A stretch of DNA of 64,000 nt from JBCCBV01 sp039033855 (GCA_039033855.1 JBCCBV010000015.1:1-64000); one strand, 5' to 3'. Shown: positions 8,238 through 17,235, numbered from the stretch's first letter. Notes: a model not told the origin generated them from the letters alone. Program-made: numbers and translations.

Positions 8238-9455
8238 TCAGCGCCGCCGACGCAGCAGCGCCAGGCCCCCCAACCCAAGCAGCGCGAGCGAAGCGGGTTC
8301 GGGCACGGCCGCGGGAAGGGAATTCGGGCTGGTGAAGCCGAAGTTGCCGGCCAGGATGTCGAAGTCCAGCAGGTCGACGGCGCCGTCGCCGTTGAAGTCG
8401 CCGATCGACGCCCCGCCGACGGCGCCCGGCCCGGCGCCGAAGTTGCCCGCGAGGATGTCGAAGTCCAGCAGGTCGACGTCGCCGTCGCCGTTGGCGTCGC
8501 CGTCGACCCCGCCGCCGATCAAGGCGTTGAGTGCGGCCACGTCCGCCGCGGTGATCAGCAGGTCGCCGGTCAGGTCGAAGCGGTCGAGGCTGATGGCGTC
8601 GGGGACCACGTCGCCATCGACCGCGCCCTGGAGCAGGGTCAGGTCGTCGTCGCCGAGTATGCCGTCGAAGTCGAGGTCGCCCTCGAGCGGCGTGCCGGCC
8701 GAAAGGTTCACGAGCGAGGCGTCCTCAAAGTAAACCAGACCCCCGCCGAAGCTGATTTGGTTGTAGCCGATGAACACCCGGGCGAATGCCGTGCCCGCCG
8801 GGGCGATGCCGGTGAACGCGCCTTCGAGCCACTTGCCGTCGACATCCACCTCGTTCTGCGTAGACGGATCGAGCAGCACGTTGACCTGTTCGGAGATGGT
8901 GTTCCCAGCGCTGTCAATAAAACCGAGAATGACGAACGCGGTGTTGAGGGGCCCGTCCTGGAAGATGGTGTCGGGGGTGAGGTCGTCGCCGAGTTGGCTG
9001 GTGTCGCTCTGGAGATAAGCCGAGCCAAAGAACTCTTCGCCGGGGAGCGCGGGGGCTTGTTGGAAGATGAGCGACGTCGTGTTGCCGTCGAACGGGCCGA
9101 GGATGACGCCCGAGCCGTCGCCGGTGAGGACCGGGTCGGGCACGCCGTCGCCGCTGGTCAGGTCGGGAGCGCTGGGGAAGACGTTGGCGAACTGGTTGCC
9201 CCCAGCGGTGCTGCCGTTGAAGGTGAAGTTGTTGAAGCCGTCGTCGGCCAGGTCGCCGTTCCAGCCGTCGAAGCCGAAGAATCCGCCGTTGTAGGCGTCG
9301 AAGAACGCGGTGCCGCCGAAGCCGTTGTCGGTGTCGAAGCTGGGATTGGTCAGCAGGTTGGTCTGGGCGTGCACTCCGCCTGCGGACAGGCCGAGCAGCA
9401 GGGCGGACGTGGCGCCCGAAAGGCAGGTGTTGCGGCAAAGAGTGAGGCGGGCCAT
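8238..9455 (-). CDS. PEP-CTERM surface protein with dockerin-like EF-hand repeats
   Basis: 405 residues: signal peptide (cleavage near VHA-QTN), an extracellular beta-rich region, then from about residue 245 calcium-loop repeats of dockerin/EF-hand type (DLDFDGILGDDDL, DANGDGDVDLLDFDIL, DFNGDGAVDLLDFDIL). It ends with VPEPASLALLGLGGLALL and a tail of arginines, the PEP-CTERM exosortase sorting signal. Exosortase should cleave it at the membrane and deliver it to the surface. Start 9455 is preferred over 9482 because GGAG lies 8 bases upstream. Two 33-residue EF-hand units are nearly identical in DNA, a recent duplication. The ligand is not identifiable. Confidence 0.9.
   Translation of the reverse strand: MARLTLCRNTCLSGATSALLLGLSAGGVHAQTNLLTNPSFDTDNGFGGTAFFDAYNGGFFGFDGWNGDLADDGFNNFTFNGSTAGGNQFANVFPSAPDLTSGDGVPDPVLTGDGSGVILGPFDGNTTSLIFQQAPALPGEEFFGSAYLQSDTSQLGDDLTPDTIFQDGPLNTAFVILGFIDSAGNTISEQVNVLLDPSTQNEVDVDGKWLEGAFTGIAPAGTAFARVFIGYNQISFGGGLVYFEDASLVNLSAGTPLEGDLDFDGILGDDDLTLLQGAVDGDVVPDAISLDRFDLTGDLLITAADVAALNALIGGGVDGDANGDGDVDLLDFDILAGNFGAGPGAVGGASIGDFNGDGAVDLLDFDILAGNFGFTSPNSLPAAVPEPASLALLGLGGLALLRRRR
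8341..8508. repeat. Tandem 99-bp period repeat inside the dockerin-like region
   Basis: Two copies of a block (beginning at 8341 and 8440, about 69 bases each with few mismatches) encode the repeated DLLDFDILAGNFG calcium-loop units. The period of 99 bp keeps the reading frame. Confidence 0.75.
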
Positions 9456-9563
9456 GTCGGTTTCTCCGTATCGATAAGGCAAAAAGGCCGGGGTGGGGTG
9501 GGGGCGATGAATCCCCGCCGAGCCGTGCTAACGGCGCCGACGGAGGGATAGGAGGCGCAACGC

Positions 9564-10223
9564 TCAGGCGCGTCGGCGGCGCAGGGCCACCAGCCCACCC
9601 AGCCCGAGCAGGGCCGCGGTCGCGGGTTCGGGCACGATGGTCACCGACGCGTCGTCGGCGAACACCAGGCCGCCGTCGAACGTGGGCGGTTGCACAAACA
9701 GCGCGACCAGTCGGGCCGAGGCGGCGCCGGCCGGCGCGGGCCCGGTGGTGACCACGCCTTGCACGAACACGTCGAGCGGAAGGTTCGGGTCCTGGCCGTC
9801 GAACACCTGGACTAAGGCGGCTTGGCCGAGGTTGTTGCCGCCGCCGTCGATCCACTCGATGGCCAGGTCGACCACGTTGCCCGTGCCGGCGATGATGTCG
9901 GGGTCGCCGGCGCCGTTGGTGATCGACGTGTCGTTGATGAACCACATCGAGCCTTCCACGATGTCGCCGGGCGAAACCGGGACGTCCTGGAACAGGCCCG
10001 AGGCGTTGGGCAGGTTGAAGAACGGCCCGAGCAGCAGGACGCCTTCGGTGCCGCTGCGGGGCGAGTCGCTGGTGGGGAACACGTTGTTGAAGGCCGACCA
10101 GCCGTTGAGGCCGTCTTCGAAACTCGGGTTGGTCAGCAGGTTGGCGTGGGCGCCCGGGGCCAACAGGGCCGCCGAAAGCGCCGTGGCGCCGGCGCAGGTT
10201 GCGAAACGGGAAATACGAAGCAT
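9564..10223 (-). CDS. Small PEP-CTERM surface protein
   Basis: 219 residues: signal peptide (cleavage after AHA), a single beta-sandwich-like extracellular domain and a C-terminal VPEPATAALLGLGGLVAL plus RRRR sorting signal. The N-terminal NLLTNPSFEDG stretch resembles the NLLTNPSFDTDNG of its neighbour at 8238-9455, so the two share a domain family (carbohydrate-binding-like jelly roll is plausible). Start 10223 is fixed by a strong GGAGGAAG site 8 bases upstream. It probably shares a transcription unit with the next PEP-CTERM gene; no exosortase is encoded in the window. Confidence 0.9.
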   Translation of the reverse strand: MLRISRFATCAGATALSAALLAPGAHANLLTNPSFEDGLNGWSAFNNVFPTSDSPRSGTEGVLLLGPFFNLPNASGLFQDVPVSPGDIVEGSMWFINDTSITNGAGDPDIIAGTGNVVDLAIEWIDGGGNNLGQAALVQVFDGQDPNLPLDVFVQGVVTTGPAPAGAASARLVALFVQPPTFDGGLVFADDASVTIVPEPATAALLGLGGLVALRRRRA

Positions 10224-10331
10224 GGTGATTCTTCCTCCAAAAAAGATGCGCGGGTGGGCGTACAAAGCCCGTGAACCAAGTTGAACCGAGGCGGTACGGC
10301 CGAAACGCTCGGCCGCAAAGGGTGAAACGGG

Positions 10332-11372
10332 TCAGGCCTGCTCTTCGTCTTCGATGCGCGAGTGGTCGGGCAGCAGGCGGTAGGGCTGTTCGGGCGGGCG
10401 GCCGGTGGACCGCTGGATATCGAACCAGGTCGGAAGCACCTGCTTGCGGGGTTCCGGGCCGTCGCCGGGCGAAAGCAGCATGCGGAACGCTTGCATGCCG
10501 AGCATGTAGGCGTCTTGGCACACCGCGCTCATCGCCGGATGCACCATGTAGCGGAGCTTGGAGTCGTCGAAGCCGACCACCGAGAGCTGCTCGGGCAGGT
10601 CGACGCCCAGGCGCGTGGCCTCGTTCATCAACCCCACGGCCACCATCGGGTCGGCCACGAACACCGCGGTCGGCCGTTTGCGCATCGACATGAAATGGCG
10701 CAGCAGTTGCCGGCCGCCCTCGAGCTTGGGGGGCACCTGCAGGACGTATCGGCCGTCGTACTTCAGGCCATTGTTCTCAAGACCTTCACGATAACCGTCG
10801 TGGCGGTCGGCGTGGTCGGAGTCGATCATGTCGCTGATGCCCAGCGCGATGCGCGTGTGACCCAGGTCGATCAGGTGCTGGATGGCGAGCACCGAGGTCG
10901 GGCGCGAATAGGAATAGACGCGGTCGACACGGCCTTCGCTCTCGCGGTCGGCGACGACCACGCAGGGGAAGCCCTCGCCCAGCAACTCGTTGGCCTCGCG
11001 CGTCATGCTGCTGACGCTGCGGACGATGGCGGCGTGGACGCCGGCGTGGCGGAACGCGTCGGTAAACGACTGGCCCTCCCGCCGGACCCGGTTCGCGTTG
11101 ATGGCCACGAGGTTGAACTGCGTTTCGGCCGCGGCCTCGGACAGGCCGTCCCACAGGGCGGTGTCGAACGGCGAGTCGAAGCAGGGCCGGCCGAAGTACG
11201 CCACGGCGATGTTCGCCATGACCCGGTTCTCCGCGAAGTAGCCCACGCGATTGGCGGCGTCGAGCACCTTGGTGCGGCTCTGCTCGCTCACGGCCTTGCT
11301 CCCGCTGAGCACCCGCGACACGGTGGCGGTCGAGACACGGGCTTGTTCGGCGACTTCGCGGATTCCTGGCAT
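10332..11372 (-). CDS. LacI-family transcriptional regulator
   Basis: 346 residues. Residues 1-55 form the LacI helix-turn-helix (IREVAEQARVSTATVSRVL) plus hinge helix, followed by a periplasmic-binding-like sensor domain with typical FVADPMVAVG and VVGFDDS motifs. It should bind a sugar or sugar derivative. It is divergent from the GH4 glycosidase at 11738 and upstream of the PEP-CTERM and prepilin-like genes on its own strand, which makes those the likely targets. The Shine-Dalgarno sequence is weak. Effector unknown. Confidence 0.93.
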   Translation of the reverse strand: MPGIREVAEQARVSTATVSRVLSGSKAVSEQSRTKVLDAANRVGYFAENRVMANIAVAYFGRPCFDSPFDTALWDGLSEAAAETQFNLVAINANRVRREGQSFTDAFRHAGVHAAIVRSVSSMTREANELLGEGFPCVVVADRESEGRVDRVYSYSRPTSVLAIQHLIDLGHTRIALGISDMIDSDHADRHDGYREGLENNGLKYDGRYVLQVPPKLEGGRQLLRHFMSMRKRPTAVFVADPMVAVGLMNEATRLGVDLPEQLSVVGFDDSKLRYMVHPAMSAVCQDAYMLGMQAFRMLLSPGDGPEPRKQVLPTWFDIQRSTGRPPEQPYRLLPDHSRIEDEEQA

Positions 11373-11737
11373 GACGGGCTCGGAGGGGGACAGAATGCCG
11401 GTACGTGAGCAATGGTTGAAACGTTACTTGCATGATGGTACATCTGCTTGCCGGCCCGTCAACCGTCTGCGCGGAAAAACCCGCAAGATCGATCGAATCC
11501 GCTGCATACTTGCCAATGAGCCCCGATCTAGACCCCTGTTTAGGCCCGTCTGATCTCGCGATGACTGGCCGGGCTGCACGGCATCCGTGCTGATATGATG
11601 ATGTGATGTAAAAAAATGTAACACTTGCAATGATTCGCATAGCCGGCGATGTTGGGCCGTCACAGGACGCCTTAGCGTTGTCGTGCCGATGCGAGTCGGG
11701 TTGCCCGGCCGTTCAATTACTGAGAAGGACCCGCCTC
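11373..11737. other. Divergent promoter region between lacI-type regulator and GH4 gene
   Basis: This 365-bp non-coding interval is noticeably more AT-rich than its surroundings near 11590-11630 (runs of A, GATGTGATG), consistent with promoters in both directions. It holds a possible LacI operator at 11416-11429 and a repeated TTGCA(A)TGAT string at about 11428 and 11625. I see no small gene in it. Confidence 0.6.
11416..11429. promoter_or_regulatory. Candidate LacI-type operator
   Basis: TTGAAACGTTACTT has the central AACGTT palindrome with G and C at symmetric outer positions, similar to the CG-centred operators of LacI-family proteins. It is 44 bases upstream of the regulator's own start. 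The match is partial (4 of 7 symmetric positions). Confidence 0.35.
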
Positions 11738-13318
11738 ATGACCGCTTCCGCTACACCCCTGGCCCCCGGCGCCCCTTCAGCGCATCCCTCGGCGAATCCC
11801 AAGGTCGGCCACGCCGCCCACACCCGGGCCGCCGAGCGTCAACAGGGTCTGCCGGGCGACGTCACCCGGCCGATCCACCTCACCTTCCTGGGCGCGGGCT
11901 CGAACTTCTGCCCACGGCTGTGCCGAGATGTGCTGTCGATCCCCGGCGCCGAGCGGGGCGAGCTGCGCCTGGTCGACATCGACCCCGACCGCCTGGCGAC
12001 CATGCACCGCGTGATCGAACGTCTGATCGAACGCACCGGCCGGTCGGCGGGGTGGACGGTCCGCAGCTCGACCGACCGGCGCGCGGTCCTGCCCGGCAGC
12101 CACTACGCCGTGTGCTGCGTCGAAGTCTCCGGCGTCGAGTGCGTGGCCCACGACAACGACATCCCGCTGCGCTATGGCGTCGACCAGTGCATCGGCGACA
12201 CGATGGGCCCGGGCGGTCTATTCAAAGGACTGCGCTCGGCCCCGGTGTTCTTGGACATCCTGCGCGACATGGCCGAGCTGTGCCCCGGCGCGGTGATGCT
12301 CAACTACACCAACCCGATGAGCCTGCTGTGTCTGGCCGCCGGCCGGGCCGTGCCCGAGGTCTCGGTGGTCGGGTTGTGCCACTCGGTGCAGGGCACCAGC
12401 CACCTGCTGGCCGAATACGCGGGCGTGCCCTACGACGAGATGCGGTGGGCGTGTGCGGGCATCAACCACCTGGCGTGGTTCACCAAACTCGAGCACGGCG
12501 GGCGCGACCTGTATCAATCTTGCTTGTATGAGAAATTTGCGCAAGACATTGCCGACGGCCGGCGCGAGGCCGAGGCCGGCCGGGCCCGACACGACAACGC
12601 CGACTTGCCCTGGGACGCCAAGGCCGAAGACAAACCATACGCGTACGACGACCTGGTGCGCAAAGACATGTGCGTGCATTTCGGCGCGTTCATCACCGAA
12701 AGCTCTGGCCACCTCAGCGAGTATTTGCCTTACTACCGCAAGTCGGACGAAGGCCGCAAGCTGTTACGCCTTGCTTACAACGGGGGGTCGCGGTTCTACG
12801 CCAGCAACTGGCCCGAATGGCGGCGCAAGGCCGACGCCGAGCGCGAGCGCTGGGTCACCGGGCAGGAAGACGTCGAGGCCGAGCGCTCGTGGGAGTATGC
12901 ATCTTGGATCGTTGAAGCGATCGAGAAGGATGCGCCGCTACGCATCCACGGCAACGTGATGAACCGGGCCGCTTCGCACGGCGCCGCGTGTAAGCAAGCG
13001 AGCGCGGGCGAGGCCGGCAAACTCATCACCAACCTGCCCGGCGACGGCTGCGTGGAAGTGTCGTGCCTGGTCGACGGCGCCGGTGTGCAACCGACGCGCT
13101 ACGGCGCACTCCCCGCGCAGATGGCTCACGTTTGCGCATCCAACATGGCGTTCTTCGACCTGGCGGCCACCGCCGCGATTGACAAGAGCCGCGACGCCGC
13201 GGTGCACGCGCTGTTGCTCGACCCGTTGTGCCAGGCGGTCCTGACGCCGGGGCAGATCGCCGACATGGCCGTCGAGATGTTCCACGCCGAGCGCGACTAC
13301 CTGCCGGGCTTCGCGTGA
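11738..13318 (+). CDS. Glycoside hydrolase family 4 (alpha-galactosidase/6-phospho-glycosidase type)
   Basis: 526 residues. GH4 enzymes use NAD+ and a divalent metal to cleave glycosides by oxidation-elimination. Seen here: Rossmann loop FLGAGSNF near residue 50, NYTNPM (substrate/nucleotide contact), GLCHSVQG with the metal-binding Cys and His, and GINHLAWF. The specificity (galactosidase, glucosidase or uronidase) cannot be decided. Start 11738 has GAAGGA 9 bases upstream; an upstream in-frame ATG at 11630 has no such site. The first 40 residues are a non-conserved Ala/Pro-rich extension. Lack of a signal peptide indicates a cytoplasmic enzyme acting on imported oligosaccharides, likely under the divergent LacI-type regulator. 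Confidence 0.93.
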   Translation: MTASATPLAPGAPSAHPSANPKVGHAAHTRAAERQQGLPGDVTRPIHLTFLGAGSNFCPRLCRDVLSIPGAERGELRLVDIDPDRLATMHRVIERLIERTGRSAGWTVRSSTDRRAVLPGSHYAVCCVEVSGVECVAHDNDIPLRYGVDQCIGDTMGPGGLFKGLRSAPVFLDILRDMAELCPGAVMLNYTNPMSLLCLAAGRAVPEVSVVGLCHSVQGTSHLLAEYAGVPYDEMRWACAGINHLAWFTKLEHGGRDLYQSCLYEKFAQDIADGRREAEAGRARHDNADLPWDAKAEDKPYAYDDLVRKDMCVHFGAFITESSGHLSEYLPYYRKSDEGRKLLRLAYNGGSRFYASNWPEWRRKADAERERWVTGQEDVEAERSWEYASWIVEAIEKDAPLRIHGNVMNRAASHGAACKQASAGEAGKLITNLPGDGCVEVSCLVDGAGVQPTRYGALPAQMAHVCASNMAFFDLAATAAIDKSRDAAVHALLLDPLCQAVLTPGQIADMAVEMFHAERDYLPGFA

Positions 13319-13341
13319 TCGGCACGGCCGACCACGCCGGG

Positions 13342-13347
13342 TATGCT
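13342..13347 (+). promoter_or_regulatory. Candidate -10 element (TATGCT) before the MATE gene
   Basis: TATGCT ends 11 bases before the ATG at 13359, predicting a leader of only about 5 bases if that ATG is used. It fits the TANNNT pattern seen at other starts in this window, with looser spacing. Confidence 0.3.
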
Positions 13348-13358
13348 CGCGCCAGTGG

Positions 13359-14822
13359 ATGCTTAGGCCGTCGCGCGGGCGCTGCGCAGCGGCAAGATCG
13401 ATGGGCGCCGTGGATGCACCGGGCATGACGGCGGACGAGACTGCGAGCAAAACGCAAAGCGCCTCGGGCGCGGTGCCCGGCCCGATCTTGCGCACGCTAT
13501 TGGTGCTGGCGTTCCCCATCGTGGTGTCGATGGCGTCGCGCACGGCGATGCACGCGATTGACTTCGTCATGGTTTCGCAACTGGGGCAGGCCGCACAAGC
13601 CGCGCTGGTGCCGGCCGGTCTGCTGCTGTTCTGCGCTATCGCGTTCGGCTTCGGCATGGCGTCTGTGGTGTCGACGCTGTCGAGCCAGGCGCTCGGCCGG
13701 GGCGCGACCGACCAATGCGGCGTCTGGGCCTGGCAGGGGCTTTGGTGGAGCCTCGCCTGGGGCGCGCTCGTGCTGTGCGCGTTGCCTTGGGTCGAGCCGG
13801 GCGTTCTGCGGTTGGGCCACGATCCGGAGATGGCCCGGCTGGAGGTCGACTACATCCGCGTTGGGCTGTGGGGCGTGGCGCCCACGGTGGCGTCGGCGGT
13901 GTTGATCGCCTTTTTTCAGGGCATCCACCGGCCGTGGGCGGGCCTGTGGGCCACGGTGCTCAGCAACGTCTTCAACGTCGTGGCCAACTACGCGCTGATC
14001 TACGGCCAATGGGGGTTCCCGGCGATGGGCGTCGCCGGGGCGTCGCTCGCCACGGTGCTGGCGTCGGTCGTGTCTTTGGGCGTCCTGCTCGTATTCTTGA
14101 GAAGACCCGTGATATGGACAACCTTCGGCCTGGGGGGCACTTGGCGGCCACGGCGTAAGCCGTTGGCGACCGTGGTCCGCCTGGGCGGGCCCGCGGGTTT
14201 GCAGGCCACCGCCGACCTGGTGTGCTTCTCGATCTTCCTGGCCGTGTTGGTCGGGCGGTTTGGCGTGCCGGCCATGGCCGGGTCAAACATCGCGTTCAAG
14301 TACTTCGAGCTGGCGATCGTGCCGGTGATCGGCCTGGCGATGGCCACCACCGCGGCGGTCGGGCGTTGCCTGGGCGCCGGTGATGGGGCGCGGGCCCGCG
14401 CCACCGCGTCGTACGCGTGGGCGCTCGGCGCGGGGTGGACCGGGCTGGTGGGCGTGGGGTATGTGCTGCTCGGCCCGACGCTGGTGGGCTGGTTGACCGA
14501 CGACCCCGAGGTGCAACGCCAGGGCGTGGCGGTGCTGGCGTGCATGGCCGTGTTTCAGGTTTTCGACGCCGCCAAGTACATCCTGGGCGGCGCGCTGCGT
14601 GGCGCGGGCGACACCGCCTGGCCGGCCGTGGCGTTGCTGGGCAGTTTCCTGGTCGTGATGCTCGGCGGCGGGTGGGCCGTGGTGGCGTATGCGCCCGGGC
14701 TCGGGGTTGTCGGCCCGTGGCTCGCGGCGACCACGGCGTTCGGCCTGGTGACGGGGCTATTCGCCTGGCGGTTCTACGCCCGCCATCGGGCAGGGCCCGA
14801 AGCAGGATTCGCGGGGCCGTAA
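13359..14822 (+). CDS. MATE-family efflux transporter
   Basis: Up to 487 residues with about twelve transmembrane helices in two related halves. The first half begins with LVLAFPIVVSMASRTAMHAIDFVMVSQLG, where the small-residue/Asp pattern is typical of MATE helix 1. It should export organic cations or secondary metabolites using Na+ or H+. The start is uncertain: 13359 follows a TATGCT hexamer, but its first codons include rare AGG/AGA, and in-frame ATGs at 13401 and 13425 also lack a Shine-Dalgarno site. It lies 40 bases after the GH4 stop, on the same strand, so it may be co-expressed with it. Confidence 0.9.
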   Translation: MLRPSRGRCAAARSMGAVDAPGMTADETASKTQSASGAVPGPILRTLLVLAFPIVVSMASRTAMHAIDFVMVSQLGQAAQAALVPAGLLLFCAIAFGFGMASVVSTLSSQALGRGATDQCGVWAWQGLWWSLAWGALVLCALPWVEPGVLRLGHDPEMARLEVDYIRVGLWGVAPTVASAVLIAFFQGIHRPWAGLWATVLSNVFNVVANYALIYGQWGFPAMGVAGASLATVLASVVSLGVLLVFLRRPVIWTTFGLGGTWRPRRKPLATVVRLGGPAGLQATADLVCFSIFLAVLVGRFGVPAMAGSNIAFKYFELAIVPVIGLAMATTAAVGRCLGAGDGARARATASYAWALGAGWTGLVGVGYVLLGPTLVGWLTDDPEVQRQGVAVLACMAVFQVFDAAKYILGGALRGAGDTAWPAVALLGSFLVVMLGGGWAVVAYAPGLGVVGPWLAATTAFGLVTGLFAWRFYARHRAGPEAGFAGP

Positions 14823-14896
14823 GATCGGGCGGCTCTGCTGGATTGCGAAGACGACCCCGGGTCTCCGAAAACCGTTGTGAAACAAGCGTGACTCAA

Positions 14897-14979
14897 TGGG
14901 CGGAGGTGGATTCGAACCACCGTAGGCGTAAGCCAGCGGATTTACAATCCGCCCCGTTTGGCCGCTCCGGCATCCACCC
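14897..14979 (-). tRNA. tRNA-Tyr (GTA)
   Basis: The minus strand folds as a class II tRNA of 83 bases. The acceptor stem is GGGTGGA with TCCGCCC, the anticodon stem GCGGA/TCCGC carries loop TTGTAAA (anticodon GTA, tyrosine), a long variable arm follows, and the T arm contains GGTTCGAATCC. The 3' CCA is not encoded. It stands alone, with no other tRNA beside it. Confidence 0.95.
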
Positions 14980-15091
14980 AGGGGTCGCGAAGCATAAGGC
15001 GCCGCCCGGCGTATCGCTACCGCTCGGTTGGGGGGTGCGAGCCCGGGTCGTTGGCCGGGTAGGATCGCCGGCGTATTGCGAGGGTGTCGGT

Positions 15092-15850
15092 ATGCGGGTG
15101 CTCATCACCGGGTTCAACGGCACGTTGGCGCCGTACGTCCAGCGGGCCTATGCGGCGCGGGGCGACAGCGTGTCGGGGTGGGATCGCCAAGCGGTATCGC
15201 CCGACGACGCCGAGGCGTGCGCAGCGCATCTCGATCGTGTTGCGCCCGACCGGGTGATCCACTTGGCGATGGGCGCCGAAGCCTGGGCGGCCAGGCTGGC
15301 CGGTTGGTGCGCCGAGCACAACGCGGGGCTCGTCTTCACCAGCACGGCCATGGTGTTTGCCGACCGGCCGGACGGCCCGCACGACACCTCGGACGAGCGC
15401 ACTGCCGACGAAGACTACGGCCGCTACAAGACCCGGTGTGAAGACGCGGTGCTCGGCGCTTCGCCAAGCGCAATCGTGGCCCGCATCGGCTGGCAGATCG
15501 GCGACGGGCGCGGCGGGAACCACATGTTTGAGCATCTGTCGGCCGAGCACGAGCGCAACGGCGTGCTCAGGCCCAGCCGTCGCTGGCGGCCGGCGTGCTC
15601 GTTCATGGCCGACACGGCCGACGCCTTGCTTGGGTTGGCCGACCGCGGTGAGCCTGGGGTGTTCCACGTCGACGCCAACGCCCGGGCTTGCGAAGGCCGG
15701 GGCATGACGTTCCATGAAATCGTGGAAAGCCTCTGCCGGAAGCACGCCCTCGATTGGCGTATCGAGCCGAATGACGAATACGTGCGCGATCAGCGGCTGA
15801 TCGACGATCGGGTCAAGCTGCCCACGATGAGCGAGCGTTTGTTGGTTTGA
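15092..15850 (+). CDS. NAD(P)-binding epimerase/dTDP-4-dehydrorhamnose-reductase-like protein
   Basis: 252 residues. The N-terminal MRVLITGFNGTLAPYV is a Rossmann glycine-rich loop of the extended SDR type. FTSTAMVFA and the following YGRYKTRCE supply the catalytic Ser/Thr and YxxxK (Tyr-Gly-Arg-Tyr-Lys). The RmlD-like layout suggests reduction or epimerisation of a nucleotide sugar. The start is set by GAGGGTG about 6 bases upstream. It is alone between the tRNA-Tyr gene and a convergent rhodanese gene, so the context gives no pathway. Confidence 0.85.
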   Translation: MRVLITGFNGTLAPYVQRAYAARGDSVSGWDRQAVSPDDAEACAAHLDRVAPDRVIHLAMGAEAWAARLAGWCAEHNAGLVFTSTAMVFADRPDGPHDTSDERTADEDYGRYKTRCEDAVLGASPSAIVARIGWQIGDGRGGNHMFEHLSAEHERNGVLRPSRRWRPACSFMADTADALLGLADRGEPGVFHVDANARACEGRGMTFHEIVESLCRKHALDWRIEPNDEYVRDQRLIDDRVKLPTMSERLLV

Positions 15851-15887
15851 GCGAACGCCGGATGCGCGGTCGGCCTTGCGATGGGTC

Positions 15888-16445
15888 TCACCGGTTCCAC
15901 GGCATCTTGGTCAGCAGCATGCCCATGCCGCAGGTGTTGGTCACGCCGGCGAACACCAACCCGCAGCCGACAAAGGCCGGCAGGATCAAGAATGTGGGAT
16001 GAACCAGCACGCCGAGCCCCGTGCCCAGGGCCACCAGCGCGCCGGCGCCGATGCGCACCTGGCGTTCGAGCGACATCATGCTCCGGCCCTGCACCACGTC
16101 GAGCCCGGCCCGGACGCAGGCGTCGGTCCCGCCTTCGACCACGATCGGAGCGACCGAAGGTGAGCACTGCATCAGCCGTGCCGCGGCGGCCCGGGACCGC
16201 TTGCCCTGCTTGCAGATGAGGTAGACGCGCGTGGGGTCGGCGGGCTGCGGTGGGTTGCCTGGGTTTTCCGGGGCGGCCGTGGCGTCTTCTTCCAGGCTGC
16301 ACAGGTCGAGCCCGTCGAGCGGCCTTAGCTCGGCGCCACGCACGTGTACGGCCCGGTACTCGGCGGGGGTGCGCACGTCGACCAGCCGGACCGTCTGCGG
16401 CCCGGCGAGGAGTTCGCGCAGTTCGTGGATAGAGATGGTTTGCAT
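15888..16445 (-). CDS. Rhodanese-like protein with C-terminal DUF2892 membrane domain
   Basis: 185 residues. Residues 1-115 form a rhodanese domain: DVRTPAEY, then the active-site loop YLICKQGKRS with catalytic Cys. Residues about 125-180 form two transmembrane helices with TNTCGMGMLLTKMPWN, the DUF2892 signature. The protein would carry sulfane sulfur at the inner face of the membrane, perhaps for sulfide handling. An insert AAPENPGNPPQPA in the rhodanese domain is encoded by a CCCCGGAA-type repeat. Confidence 0.9.
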   Translation of the reverse strand: MQTISIHELRELLAGPQTVRLVDVRTPAEYRAVHVRGAELRPLDGLDLCSLEEDATAAPENPGNPPQPADPTRVYLICKQGKRSRAAAARLMQCSPSVAPIVVEGGTDACVRAGLDVVQGRSMMSLERQVRIGAGALVALGTGLGVLVHPTFLILPAFVGCGLVFAGVTNTCGMGMLLTKMPWNR

Positions 16446-16521
16446 GGCGAGCGCTCCTTTCGGTTACGGCGTCGCAAACAACAGCCATCTTAAGCGTTGG
16501 AATGTCCCGGCTGAAACCGCT

Positions 16522-17235
16522 TTATCCCGGGTTGTCGGGCGACTGCCGTTGGAGCGGGGAGACGCGCACATCGACGCCCGGGCTCCACAGTGCGTGGTCG
16601 GGCGGCCGATCGGGCGGGGTGAAGGCGTTGAGGCGAAGCAACTCGCGGGTCCAGCGATGCACGTCTGGCTTGGCGACACGGTACGGCGTGTGGTGCACCC
16701 GCCCGGCCAAGAGCCGGTTCCGCTCGGGGTGATGGCTGAACAAGACGTAGCGCTCGACCAGGAAGTGTGCGAGTGTGCCCGGCTCGGCCGGGGCGCAAGA
16801 CGCGCTCGGCGGGGCGGTGTAATCGAACGCCGGCTCGGTCGGGGGCGGCTTGGGCCAACCGCGGCGCCAGCGGTAGCGGTGGCGGTCGCCCGAGACATCG
16901 TCGCGGATGAACGCCCGGTGGTAGGGCAGGTGGAACAGCTTGCGGGCCAGCTGCACGGCCAGCCACTGGTGGGCGTCGAGCGAATAGAACCATACGCCCG
17001 GGGTTCCGTCGTTCCCGAGAACGTAGGTGCGCAGATTGAGTTCACCGAAGTTCGACAGCCCGGGCACGGCCGGCAGCCCGACGGGGCGGACGCCTTGCAT
17101 CACAAAGGGCACGACGCCCAGGTAGGCCTTGCCGTCGAAGGTGTCGACGCGCAGGCCGTCGGGCAGGGTGCGGGTGATGTCTTCGGCCGGCCAGGCCCAG
17201 TGCAGGAACAGCAGGTCGCGCCAGCGTTGGCGCAT
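16522..17235 (-). CDS. DUF2071 (YqjF-like) protein
   Basis: 237 residues. It begins LLFLHWAWPAEDITRTLPDGL and contains YLGVVPFVMQGVRP and NFGELNLRTYV, all typical of the DUF2071/YqjF family. The family has an acetoacetate-decarboxylase-like fold and no established reaction. No signal peptide or membrane segments. Stop TAA is 76 bases upstream of the rhodanese gene on the same strand, so the two may be co-transcribed. Confidence 0.88.
   Translation of the reverse strand: MRQRWRDLLFLHWAWPAEDITRTLPDGLRVDTFDGKAYLGVVPFVMQGVRPVGLPAVPGLSNFGELNLRTYVLGNDGTPGVWFYSLDAHQWLAVQLARKLFHLPYHRAFIRDDVSGDRHRYRWRRGWPKPPPTEPAFDYTAPPSASCAPAEPGTLAHFLVERYVLFSHHPERNRLLAGRVHHTPYRVAKPDVHRWTRELLRLNAFTPPDRPPDHALWSPGVDVRVSPLQRQSPDNPG

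Noticed and set aside
9479..9520. Terminator for the small PEP-CTERM gene
   Set aside because: A short hairpin and an A run (T run on the minus strand) are present, but about 15 bases separate them.
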